A DNA stretch of 64,000 nt from Paguma larvata (Eukaryota; Chordata; Mammalia; Carnivora; Viverridae), in the NCBI GenBank assembly GCA_030068075.1, contig CM057825.1, positions 126,688,739-126,752,738 of the forward strand. Direction: 5' to 3'. The notes beneath the pieces were generated by a model. That model saw only the letters and a program-made list of their open reading frames with translations. It made no database searches and had not been told where the DNA came from. Positions 36,228 through 48,300 of this stretch are shown piece by piece (the stretch's first letter is position 1; the number at the start of each line of letters is the position of its first letter). Both the position numbers and the translations under genes were made by a program.

Positions 36228-36420
36228 CTGAATCAGCGATTCTCCACCTTGATTGCATGTTAGCATCCTCTGAGGAAATTTTTAAAAATATGTTGCCCAG
36301 GCCCCATCCTCCAGAGATTCTGATTTAATTGGTCTAATACTCAGGTATTGGTATTTTTAAGAAATGTTGCTGGTGATTCAAATATACAGCCAGGGTTGAG
36401 AATCACTGCTCTACTGAAAT
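36228..36420. repeat. MER5A-like hAT element
   Basis: Near-palindromic element with GAGATTCTGATTTAATTGGT and terminal GTTGAGAATCACTG. Confidence 0.65.
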
Positions 36421-36729
36421 CCTATTGAACAATTGTCTGGACTTGGTCTCCTACAGGGCGAGGGGTGGAAGGCGCAGGATTAAACAGAAGACAGAGGACT
36501 CAGATATCAGTCTATCACGAGCGTTTTGCTAAAGCAAAACCATGTCTTTTATTGTAGCAGAAAAAACAAGCTGACCTTCGAAAAACAGCTAGGCTCTGTT
36601 TCATAACATCTGCAACTTTATAAAAATACATTATTTCAAAGAAGTAAGCATTCTTTGATATGTAGCCAGAGTGACAAGAGCACAGAATGAGATAAGAGTT
36701 TTATAATGTCCTATTAATTAAGAATTATG

Positions 36730-37259
36730 CTGATGCATAGGGGCACACAAACCCCAATGTTCATAGCAGCACTTTCGACAATAGCCAAATCATGGACAGA
36801 GACTAAGTGTCCATCAACGGATGAATGGATAAAGAAGATGTGGTGTATATATACACACAATGGAATACCACACAGCAATGAGAAAGAATGAAATCTGGCC
36901 ATGCATAGCAACATCGATGGAACTATAGGGTATTACGTTGAGTGAAATAAGTCAGTCAGAGAAAGACAGACACCATATGTTTCCACGCATAGGCGGATTT
37001 TGAGAGACTTAGCAGAAAACCATGGGGAGGAGAAGAAGGGAAAGAAAAAAAGACACAGAGAAGGAGGGAGACAAAACATAAGAGACTCTTAAAGACCAAG
37101 AACAAACTGAGGAGTGAGGCGGGTGTGGGAGGGGGGAGAGTGGGTGATGGGCACAGAGGAGGGCACTTGTTGGGATGAGCACTGGGTGTTGTATGGAAAC
37201 CAATTTGACAATAAATTATTTTTAAAAGTACATAAATAAAAAATCAAAATTAAAAAAAA
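36730..37259 (+). mobile_element. L1 3' end, 530 bp
   Basis: 5'-truncated L1 ending GAGCACTGGGTGTTGTATGG, CAATTTGACAATAAATTATT and an A-rich tail. Target duplication AAGAATTATG at 36720-36729 and 37260-37269. Confidence 0.9.
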
Positions 37260-38324
37260 AAGAATTATGGCCTTGAGACAAGCAGGAAGCCTTGAGCCAT
37301 CTCGCATCTAGCAGTTCGCTGCCTGGCTTACTCCCAACACTCTTGTTTCCAAGGTATGTCAGGAGTTGATCAGGACTTCAGCTATCTGCTTGTCTCTAGG
37401 CAGGCTCCTTCAAACAATAGTAAAGAGAACATTCAAATGGGAATCCGAAGATGTGACTTCTAGTTCTAAGTCTGATATGACATATTGAAGCAACTTGGTT
37501 CTCCTCTCTGGGGCTCTGTTTTCTCTGCAGTGAAAAATGGGGAGTTCAAACCAGATGATCTTAGAGGGTTCAAGTTTAGTGACTTGTCAGGTCCTCATAT
37601 AAACAGGTGAGGGGGTCGGAAGAAGAACCCAGAACTTACAATGCATTGGGTGCAGCAACATGATGCCCAAACACCAGGCCCATTTAGGATAAAACTGATG
37701 TCTGACATCTGTTATTAATTTTGTTTGGCGGTGTATCAATATAGAAACTCTCCCACATAGCCGTGCTGCCTTACATACCACACAGCTAGAGTTGCAGTTA
37801 AAAATGATTTAATGATTATGAGAGTAGTATTTCATTGTAGGAAATTTGGAAGATTACAGAATGTATGAAGAAGAGAACCCTATAATCCCTAGGTTTATGA
37901 CACCTCAGTCAAGTAAATGACATCATGATCAAATGATTTCCCACAGAAGCAGGGGGGCTCAGTGGCCTCAAGGGTCCTCCCCCACAAAAGTCCTAAAGGT
38001 TAAAGCCCTATTATTACATCTCTGGTAAATGCAGCTCCAGGCCTGGACTGGAAGGTTGTGTGGGCTCCTAGTGGGATCATGGAAACTACAACCTATAATC
38101 TAAAGGATTTTTGACAGTTCTTTCATGCTTAATTGGCACTGGGCCACTCTCGGTTTCCTCACTTGTGGATTACCCACTGTGGAAATTTCTCCTGAACATG
38201 TCTGTACAAGTCTTGAAATGCAAGTGAAAGATTAAGTTAGATAAGCGGGCTTGGCCCTTTGCTTTCATTGCGAGTATTTGAGTAACCTGGATCTTTACTT
38301 CTTTAGAAATGCATGTGGGAGGCA

Positions 38325-38935
38325 ATAGCATGTAGTATATAGTCAGGAGAATGGGCTGGGACCAGACAGTTCTAGGTTCAAATCCAACTAATGCCTCTGT
38401 CATGGACTGAATGTTTGCGACCCCTCCAAATTCATAAGTTGAAGCCCTAACCCCTGAAATGTGATGGTATTTGGAGGTGGGGTCTTTAGGAGGAAATTAG
38501 GTTTAGATGAGGTCACAAGGGTGAGGTCCCAATAATGGGATCAATATCTTTATAGAAGGGGAAGAGAAACCAGAGCTCTTGCTCTCCCTGCCATGAGGGC
38601 ACAAAGAGAAGGTGGTAATCCACCTGCCAGGAACAGAGCCCATAGTGGGGAGCTGAATTGACCAGCACTTGGTCTTAGATTTCCCAGCTTCCAGAACTGT
38701 GAGAAATAAATGTCTATTGTTTAAGCCATCCTGTCTATGGTATTTTGTTATGGTGGCCAGAGTTGACTAAAATGGCCTTGTATATGTCATTGTTTCTTTC
38801 TGAAAATAGAGATGATAATAGTATCCATGTCACGGAGTTACTCTGAAGATTTAATGATAATTCGTATGTAAGTAAAACAGAGTACAGTGTTTAAAACATA
38901 TTGAGTGCTCAGAGAATGGCGTTTTTAGGATGATT
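38325..38935 (+). repeat. MIR split by an LTR
   Basis: First half about 38325-38399 (GGTTCAAATCCAACTAATGC), second half about 38776-38935 (GTTTCTTTCTGAAAATAGAG). The LTR lies between them. Confidence 0.6.
38400..38775 (+). mobile_element. MaLR-type LTR inside a MIR
   Basis: Contains GGACTGAATGTTTGCGACCC, GTGATGGTATTTGGAGGTGG, CTTCCAGAACTGTGAGAAAT and TATGGTATTTTGTTATGG, the hallmark order of a MaLR (ERVL-related) LTR. Confidence 0.75.
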
Positions 38936-39023
38936 GTTAGTAACAATTATAAAACTTAGCTATTTTGGGGTATAGCTACCTTTAGGAGGGAGGCAAATAC
39001 ATATCCTTTTGCTTGTCTTTTAG

Positions 39024-39293
39024 ATCAATTGGTTTCTGTGGAAATCCCGAGTGCTAACACATCCAGGAAGACTGATGCTACCTCTTGTCACTATGGAGAC
39101 ACTACTTCATGCCAAGTGTTTTTGGCGCCTAGCAATTCCTGTTTCTGTGAGAGAACTGCATAAAGATTATAAAACAGTGCCTCCTCAGAATTTTTCTAAC
39201 TATGAATCCATGAAACAGGAATTCAAACTGGAGACTCCAGAATATTTCAACTTTGCTAAAGATGTCCTGGACAAATGGGCCAATATGGAAAAG
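39024..39293 (+). CDS. ACSM3: ACSM3 first coding exon (5' UTR 39024-39074)
   Basis: Acceptor TTGTCTTTTAG. The coding part encodes 73 residues, with the targeting peptide then [20 protein letters not shown], and donor AAG|GTATGA, phase 0. Confidence 0.88.
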
Positions 39294-42200
39294 GTATGAA
39301 GCAAAGGCCAGTCCAACTACAGTTTCTCAGAAGGACGTGATTTTGACCCCAGGGGATATTTGGCCATGTCTGGAAACAATTTTGTTGCCATGACTTGTGA
39401 GAAGGTGTGTGCTAATGGGGAGAGGCCAGGGATGCTGCCACACATTCTCTAATACATAGGACAGTTCCCCATAGCAAAGAATTATCTGGCTCAACACATT
39501 AATAGTTTCATGGTTGAGAAAGGTGATGATTATAAAAATGCATGATTATAGGTTAACTTCTTAAAAATCCAAAAAGGAGTCTAATGAAAGTGATTCCAAG
39601 AGTCAAAAATGGTAGGAAACGAGGCATAGATATATCATTGAGAGAATATAAAGGGATGCAAGAATTCTAACTTTTTGGAACGAAAAGCAATCGGGCTAAG
39701 TGAGAAATAACATAGGCTGGAAGAAATAACATGGCTCCCAACCGCTAGAAGTAAAAACTCTAGGGTTGTTTCCCAATATTCCATGTGTATCCTAACTAAT
39801 GACCTATGAATTTTCTTCTGGAAAAATATTCCGTTAAGTCAGTTAAAATAGAATTTAGCTGCATAATGACCTTTAAATCCATGACAGATTTGTCTTTCCT
39901 CAGGCTGGACTGAGACCTTACAATCCAGCCTTCTGGTGGGTAAATGGAAACGGAGAAGAAGTGAGATGGAGTTTTGAAGAACTGGGATCTTTGTCTAGAA
40001 AATTTGCCAATATACTTACAGAAGCCTGTGCCCTGCAAAGAGGAGATCGAGTGATTGTGATTCTGCCCAGGATCCCAGAATGGTGGCTTGCAAATGTAGC
40101 CTGTCTGCGAACAGGTTGGCAGTGTTTGCAGTTTGATTATGTTTAAAGTAGGCTAGATGGGAGATTTTCCAAAACATCTAAGTAATAATGAGACATTAAT
40201 TTGGTCAAATTATTTGAGGAACTGTACACAATATAGTATTATTCTCAGGAACCTTAGAAATGTGTTAGAAACATTTCATATCTTTTGACTTAAACTATGA
40301 GTTGGGTTTTTCATAGTGAAATAAGTTTATTTTTTAAATTGTTTTAAGTTTATGTATTTATTTTTGAGGGAGACAGAGAGTAGGGAAGGGGCAGAGAAAG
40401 AGGGAGAGAGAGATTCTCAAGCAGGCTCTGCACCGTCAGCACAGAAACCTATGTGCGGCTTGAACTCACAAACCCTGACATCATGACCTGAGCTTCCAAG
40501 AGTCAGACCCTTAACCAACTGAGCCACCCAGGTGCCCCATGAAATAAGTTTATTAACCAAATGCCAATCAACAATTGAATACCCTCCTACCTACCACTCT
40601 TCTCCTCATATAGACTCATAGTCATCTGAACCTCAATGCTCCCTTCATTTTGGCTCCCTTCATTTTAGGTCCTAACTCTGTATATCCCAATTCATTCAGT
40701 CTCTAAAATCAAATGTTTGAGGCAGAATCTGACTGGCATGGCTTGGATTAGGCCAGTCAGATGTGGTCAGAGGCAGGTTCATCTGGTACAAACATGGTTA
40801 CTGGGGTCACAGAAAGGAAGGCAGATTTTCTTAGAAGGGAGAATGAAAGAAGGCAGTAAATGGTAAATCTAGTAAACTAACAAGGCTGAAAATAGCATTA
40901 CCTACCACCTAGAGGGATGGGTAGATGGACTAGGCTTTCAAATCCTGTTGCCAAATTGAATGATGAAAGTTACTTCTTTTGTCCACCAAACAAACTTTTG
41001 GAAAAAAATTTGTCTTTTCATGTAGATCTTTTAACAGGGAGAAAGGGGGCTACTAGTGCCAGAGTCTTTTGACCCTTCAAGCAAATAAATTGGTAATATC
41101 ATTTTATACACCCTGTATCATAAACATGGTAATGAGAGGCCTCCCCCAAGATTTAAAGTAACATTTTGCTCCCTGACAAGAAACAATGCAATGCTTCCCA
41201 GAATGATTAATTTGGACAGGAAGCAGTTTTAATAGGTAAGATCGATCACTATTAATAGGTTCTTTTAAAGATGGGATATGGATAATATTTTAGCAGAAAT
41301 TAATTATCAAAGGGTTATGCGACATTTAAATAAAGTGCTTCTCCTAGGCATCAAATGCTGGCTGTGAGCTTGTTGTTAGAGTGCCTTTAAATTACTTCCA
41401 GAAGACTGTTAGGCCATGGCAGGCTCATCACTTCTCCTCTGGTGGAACATCTCTAAGGAATAACCTTGGAGTTGAAACCTCATAAATGTTGCTGCATTGC
41501 CTGATTAGAAAGGAAAGATATTCTGAAGAACTTTGCGTTTTTATCCTGATTGTCTGCTTCCTGAAGAACTCCACCGAGGGGCTTGTCCTTTCCAAAATGG
41601 AAAGACGAGTCAGTGTCAAGAGTCCAGGAATAAGCAGGTATGAGTTCTTCAATCTTCCTTTCCTGCTGTGATGCTGGGAAGAGCAAAAACCATTGTGAAG
41701 TGTATACCTTTCAGCCCTCTCCTGAGGGTCTGGACCTAGGAGTGGTGGAGTCTGAGATATGAATATGGATACATATAGATGTAGAGACACAGATACAGAC
41801 ATATTCTTGCAAGTCCACTAATCCTTTGAGAAAATAATAGCTGAAATTTGTTCAGCACTGTTCTATGCTCTTTATACATTTTAACTCATTTACACCTTAT
41901 TAATATTACAGAATCCTCATTTTACAGAAGCAGAACCTGAGACTCGTGGAGACGAAGTGGCTTGTCCAAGGCCAAGTTATAAGACTATTTGGCTCCAGGA
42001 CACACTCTTAACCATTATACTACACTTACGGTGTAGTTTACAGCAGGGAGAGGTAGAAGTGCAGAAAAGATGAATGCCTCAACCCTTCCCTCTGGAGAGA
42101 AATCAAAAAACATTCATGTATGTTTTAAAAGCTGCTGGACTGAAGTAGTTAAGTGTACAGCTCTGGGATCAGGCTACAGGGTTCAGTCTCTGCACTGCCA

Positions 42201-44395
42201 CTTCCTATTTCGGTGATCTTTGGCAAATTATTCATAGATTTTGTGTTTTGGGTTTTTTTCAGTGTGGATTAAATAAGTTAAAACATGCAAAACACTTAGA
42301 ATAGCATCTGGCATTTAGCCAATAAATGTTGGGTAATATTACTCTTCAATCAAAACTCTCTTCAAAAAAAAATAGGGGGAAAAAAAAAAACCTCTTCAAG
42401 CTGAACGCTATGAATGGTCTTCAGATAGAAGATAATTATCCAGCGTTTAACATGCTTTCATAGTAGGTCAAAAGGGTGACAGATTTTAAGATCCCTTGAA
42501 AGGCGAAAGCTGAATAATGAAAAGAAGACAAATAGACACCCAGACTGGTAAATGGAATGGTAAACTGCCTGAGACATATAAAGTACACATGAACTAGCTA
42601 CACTTCCCTAACTAACATCATAAAGGAAATCCTTCCTCCTATACATTGTTTCTTTTTTACCCCTTTAGGGACAGTTTTAATTCCAGGAACCACTCAGCTG
42701 ACCCAGCGAGACATTCTCTACAGGCTACAATCTTCGAAAGCAAAGTGCATTATTACCAACGAAGTTTTAGCCCCTGCAGTAGATGCTGTTGCATCTAAAT
42801 GTGAAGATCTGCACTCCAAGTTAATTGTGTCTCAGAAACCCAAAGATGGGTGGGGGAACCTCAAGGAGATGATGAAGTGAGTAGCCATAATTGTTGTAGA
42901 ACAGCTTCCCCAAAACAAAGGCAATATTGAAAAGATATTCAACCCACCAGGTGATCAGATAAATGAAAATTAAAATGAGGCAAAGGGAACAACTGGCAAT
43001 TATGGCTGCACCAACAGTCCAAAGCCCTGAGGAAGGAAGGAGGTTGGAGTGTTTTTTAGAGGTTAGGATCTCCAGGAAGCAGGCCCTGAGATAGAGATTA
43101 GTTGTGTAAGAAGTTTATTAAGGAGTTGTCTTAGGGTCAACAGCTATGAAGGAAGGGGAGAGATGTGCAATTGGGCAAAGGAAGAAATTTATCTGTGATG
43201 CACTCCCAGAAAAACCCTTAGCCGACCCACTGGGACCTCTGGAGCATGGATAGCCCCTCAAAGTTATCCCCAGATAAAGTAAGAGATCCTGGACTTTATA
43301 TACCCATACTGAACAGTAACTGAGTGTGGTCTATCCCTAGGAGGAGGGGTGAGTGACCTTAAGCAAGGCAGCTGGCTTCAGCCAAAGCAATCTCTAAAAG
43401 AGGGCTGGCTCCCAGCACCTATGGGGAATACGTCCTTCATTACCTCAGTAAGATCTAGGAGACCACGGAGCTGTTATCATCTTCCAGAGAAACAGAGAAA
43501 CACAATCAATTCTTCTGTGTAGCTATATCATTTCCTTGCTGATAACAACACTGCAGGTTATAAATAAGAAGACTTAATATTAATGGTTGCAGTTATAAAA
43601 CTGAGTTACACTGATGTTCAATCCCTAATATGGAATGCTTCCAAGGGTCACTTGGCACTCTGGTCAAGTACTGGTTCTATCTTAGCTTTAGGCTGGCAGC
43701 CAGTTCCCTCTAGAATGACCTTCCTATCTTTACTCAAGGATTTGGAAGCATGCTTGCAACTATGGACTTGTGCCTACCACCTCCAGCCATCATTTATTGA
43801 GTTCTTACCAAAAGTCAAGTACTGTTCTAATTAAAATAATGTTATAATTGCAATAACGGGTAACATTTATATGGCATTGGTTAGGTGCCAAAAACTGCTC
43901 CAAGCTTTCACATATATTAACTTATTTAAATGTCACAATAACCTAAGAAGCAGGTACTATAGTAATACAGATGAATAAGGTCAAACGCTACAATCTGGCA
44001 CAGCTGGGGTTCAAACCCAGGGAGTCCGGCTTCTGAGCCCATACTCCTAACGGCTATATGTTTACTGCCTCTAGTGGTGAGAGATTGGTATGATAACCCC
44101 ATCTTAGTTTTCAAAGGCAACCGTATTTACAATGAAGTGATAAGTACACCACTATAGGTACTATTTTTAAGGAAGAAAATTACGGAATCATAGACTAAAT
44201 ACCTAGTCTAGCTTTGTTAGGCTTTAAAAACAGCTTCTTGGGTGTTAAGCATCCAACTCCAGCTCAGGTCATGATCTCACAGCTGGTGAGTTGGGGTCCT
44301 GCTTCAGGTGAGCCCCAATTCCCTCTCTCCTCGCTCTCTCTCTCCTTCCTCCCTCTCTCTCTCTCTGCCTCTCTCTCACTTGCACCCTCTCTGGA

Positions 44396-44467
<72 letters not shown>

Positions 44468-44533
44468 AAAGAAGGAAGGAAGGAAGGAAGGAAGGAAGGA
44501 AGGAAGGAAGGAAGGAAGGAAGGAAGGAAGGGA

Positions 44534-44586
<53 letters not shown>

Positions 44587-45307
44587 GAAGGAAGGAAGGA
44601 AGGAAGGAAGGAAGGAAGGGAAAACAGCTTTTCTATAATTCTCGTGGCCTGGACTTTCTAATTCATTCATTCTCAGCCCAATACTCCCAGATAAAATCTC
44701 AGTGTTCAGCATTTACCTGAACACAGAGGTAGGGCCTATTGGCAGCCCAGTTATCCTTCAGAACTACAGCTGAACAATGTGGGAATTACCAACCTGCCTT
44801 ATACCATTACCCATGACTTCTCATTCATACTCACTTTTTTAAATGTTTATTTATTTTGACTTCTCATTCATACTCATTTTTTTAAATGTTTATTTATTTT
44901 GAGAGAGAGAGAGAGAGCACACACATGCAAGTGGGGGAGAGGCAGAGAGAGAGAGGAAAAGACAGAATCCCAAGCAGGCTCCACACTGTCCGCGCAGAGC
45001 CCAATGTGGGGCTCAATCTCAAGAACCGTGAGATCATGACCTGAGCTTAATTCAAGAGTCAGACTCTTAACTGTCGGCCTGAGCCACCCAGGCACTCTAT
45101 TGCTTTAAAAAAAAAATCACATTTGAAAATATCCACAGTGAAGGGGAATGGGCGAGTCTCACATAGCCATGGTTATAAGATCACTGAATCCTCATAATGC
45201 TGACAGTATGATCAGACTCGTGAGGTTTTTTTAATCTATATATTTTTTTAAGTTTATTTATTTTTGAGAGAGATACAGAGAGAGAGAGAGAGTATGAGCA
45301 GGGGAGG

Positions 45308-45345
<38 letters not shown>

Positions 45346-48300
45346 CCCAAGCAGGCTCCACACTGTCAGCTCAAAGCCTGACATGGGGCTTGGTCCCACG
45401 AACGATTAGATCACTACCCTAGCAGAAATCAAGAGTCAGAAGCTTAACCAACCGAGCCACTCAGACACCCTCTTGAGTTTTTTTAAATGCTTCAACTCTT
45501 CTTTATTGTACAGTAAAAAAAAGCTATGAAACCAGCTATTAGAAATGGGCTTTGATGACGAAATTTAGTTTAATTCCCGAAAACGCCTAAGAAGAAAGAG
45601 AAAGAGATGGTTTTTACCTTGGAATTCAACCTAAGTCAATGAGGCCTGATCCATAAGGTGAAGAGGCCCGAGCAGATGGTTTCCTCAATTCTTTGCTGTG
45701 GTAACAGTTCATGGTGCTGCGTGTCAGGTGTAGAATCACTGTAGTTCTTCCTTTGTAGACAGGTCAGTGACAACCACACCTGTGTGAAGACAAAACACGA
45801 TGAGATGATGGCCATTTACTTTACCAGTGGAACCAGCGGATCTCCGAAAATGACCGGACACACCCATAGCAGTTTTGGTTTAGGATTATCTGTAAATGGA
45901 AGGTACCTTCACAGAACTGCAGCTTGATGAGTCAAAACTGCAGAGGTGATGATTCATGTATTGGTCTTTTAAATTTGTTTTTCCTACATATACCAAGATG
46001 ATTCCTTGTTGTCCCAGGTTCTGGCTGGATTTGACACCTTCGGATGTGATATGGAATACCTCAGACACAGGCTGGGCCAAGTCTGCATGGAGCAGCGTCT
46101 TTTCTCCATGGATCCAGGGAGCGTGTGTATTTGCACATCACTTGCCACGTTTTGAGGCAACTTCCATCTTGCAGGTAAGGCAGAGCCCAAGAGGGCACCA
46201 TACAGAAATGCTTTAGCAGCGTCCCTGACAGGACTGATGAATACAGTAACTTGCAGAAATCAGGGTAGACAACATGATTTAAGGTATTTTACCTCTGGGA
46301 AGTCAAGTATCCTGAAAAGATATACAGACAAAAGGTGCGGGTGCATTTATGTTAGAATAAACAATGTTTAAGTTGCCCTGTGCCCTAAGTAAACATTTAG
46401 GGACTTATTAAAGTTGCAGTAAGACCAAGAGTTTACTTCTAAATTGCAGACACTTTCCGAGTTTCCCATCACTGTCTTCTGTTCAGCGCCGACTGCGTAC
46501 CGAATGCTTACACAGAATGATATGACCAGGTAAGAAACGTTGGTAAATAGGCAATTAGTGGGGATAGGGGAGAGGAAGAGGAAGCCATAAAATAAAGGAT
46601 CTTTCTGTTTAAAAACATAGTCCCACGATGACAAACTAGAAGATTCAAATGGATCGAACTTTCCTTATGCCAAACTTAGAAAAGGGGTTTGGAAATTGGC
46701 TGATTTGTTAAATCTTTTAGTGTAGTTGAAAGTAGATGGTATACTTTAAATTTATAAATAAGGGAAAAAAATTTTGTTCTGAGTGTCTGTGATGTTCTTT
46801 TAAACTGAATTATAATATTGATGTGAATTGATTTGTGTGATTAGATTCTATAATATGCTCAAATATGATATAACCATTTAATATAATTTCATTCCACTTA
46901 ACATTTGGAAACGTGCCTTGAAATAAATGTAAAACATTTAGAATAGCTTCTGTTTTTTATGTTGGGAAAATGCACTCAACGAGAGAAACTTATGAGTGTT
47001 TAATAACTTCCTTACACAGGACAGGTGAAAATGATATTTGGGCTGTTATATCCTATGAACCATTTGTAAATATCTTAATTTGATGTAAATATCTCTGCAA
47101 CAAGATAGAAGCTTTTTAACTTCAAGTAGCCCTAAACTATGAGAGTGCTTATTACACAGTTACTTAGATTGGGCACTGCATCTGATTGACAGAGGATAGC
47201 TGTTTTTTAACCTCTCCTGAGTCTGGTGATGCAGACTGTGGTGTGGATGTTAAAAACTACATTGATCTAAAGAGAAACTAGCTTTGTGGAGTTATAGATA
47301 CCTGTAATTATACCCACAAAAAACAATATTTGGGGGACATCTTGGGGCTTGAATGTAAAATCTTTTGGTTAACTTTTCCCCGTGTAAGTTACTATTAATG
47401 GTTTGTGGTACAACGCTATTCTCTAGAATATCAAGTGGAAGTAGATATTCCCTACGTTTCATGCAGAAGTGGACCAATGTATATGAAGAGTGACAAATAA
47501 AGTTAATAATGATTCCAAAAAAAAAAAATAGTTCCATCATAGTAGGTATGGAATGTAACAATCTCTTCATCCCCTTCTCCTTCTTGCTTTCATTCTTTAA
47601 ATCATAATTATTATGTCCAGGGCAGGCTCCCCCAACCAAGGTGAGAAAAGGGAGGGTTCAGCCATAGGTATACCCCTGAGCCCAGAGGCTATGAATAAGA
47701 AAGTGTTCAATCTTTTGGATAATGAATGTTACCTGAGCTGAGAAAGTAGAGAAATTACTCCAATTTGGAGCCTTTTCCCAGCATATAGGGAAAAAGGATG
47801 AATGTCTTTTACTCTTGATTCCATGTGAAAGGGTACATTGGTAAATATTTTTAAATTATTAAAATTTATGAAACTTTTTGAATAGGAAATATTTCATGTG
47901 ACATGAAATTCAATAGGTTTATAAAGTTATAGAATGGAGTCTTCCTCCAAAACTTGTCCTCAGTCTCAGTTCTCCTTCTCCCTGAATTCTGTGCTTATAC
48001 AAACCAATATGCCAGTATTCTCCCCCCACACCCCCCGCTCCTCCTTTATAAACATAAATGGAAACACAGTATGTTCACAGTTCTGCAACTTCCTTTTTTG
48101 CCTAACAGTACATCCTGGAACTGTGTGCTATCCAGTGCTATCCAATATGGTAACCACTAGCCACATGCAATTTAAATTTTACTTTAATTAAGTTAAAAAT
48201 TCACTTTCAAAGTTGCACTAGCCATGTTTCAAGTGCTAAGTAGCCACATAGGGCTAGGTGATATTGCAGTGGATAGTTCATATGATAGAACATTTTGATT

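Larger units (their letters stand above)
34034..39023 (+). other. ACSM3: Stretch between candidate first exon and first coding exon of ACSM3
   Basis: Contains a poly(T)-only insertion (34417-34477), hAT-type fossils (about 35880-36420), an L1 3' end (36730-37259) and a MIR split by a MaLR LTR (38325-38935). No coding exon was seen. Confidence 0.5.

Noticed and set aside
44214..44720. Open frames of 147-168 codons on both strands rich in Lys-Glu-Arg or Phe-Leu-Ser
   Set aside because: They are produced by the tetranucleotide purine repeat; no start context, splice signals or family match.
45759..45766. Alternative ACSM3 exon 5 acceptor at CAG (45762)
   Set aside because: It would put the exon out of frame and create a stop after a few codons; the TAG acceptor at 45758 restores the P-loop frame.
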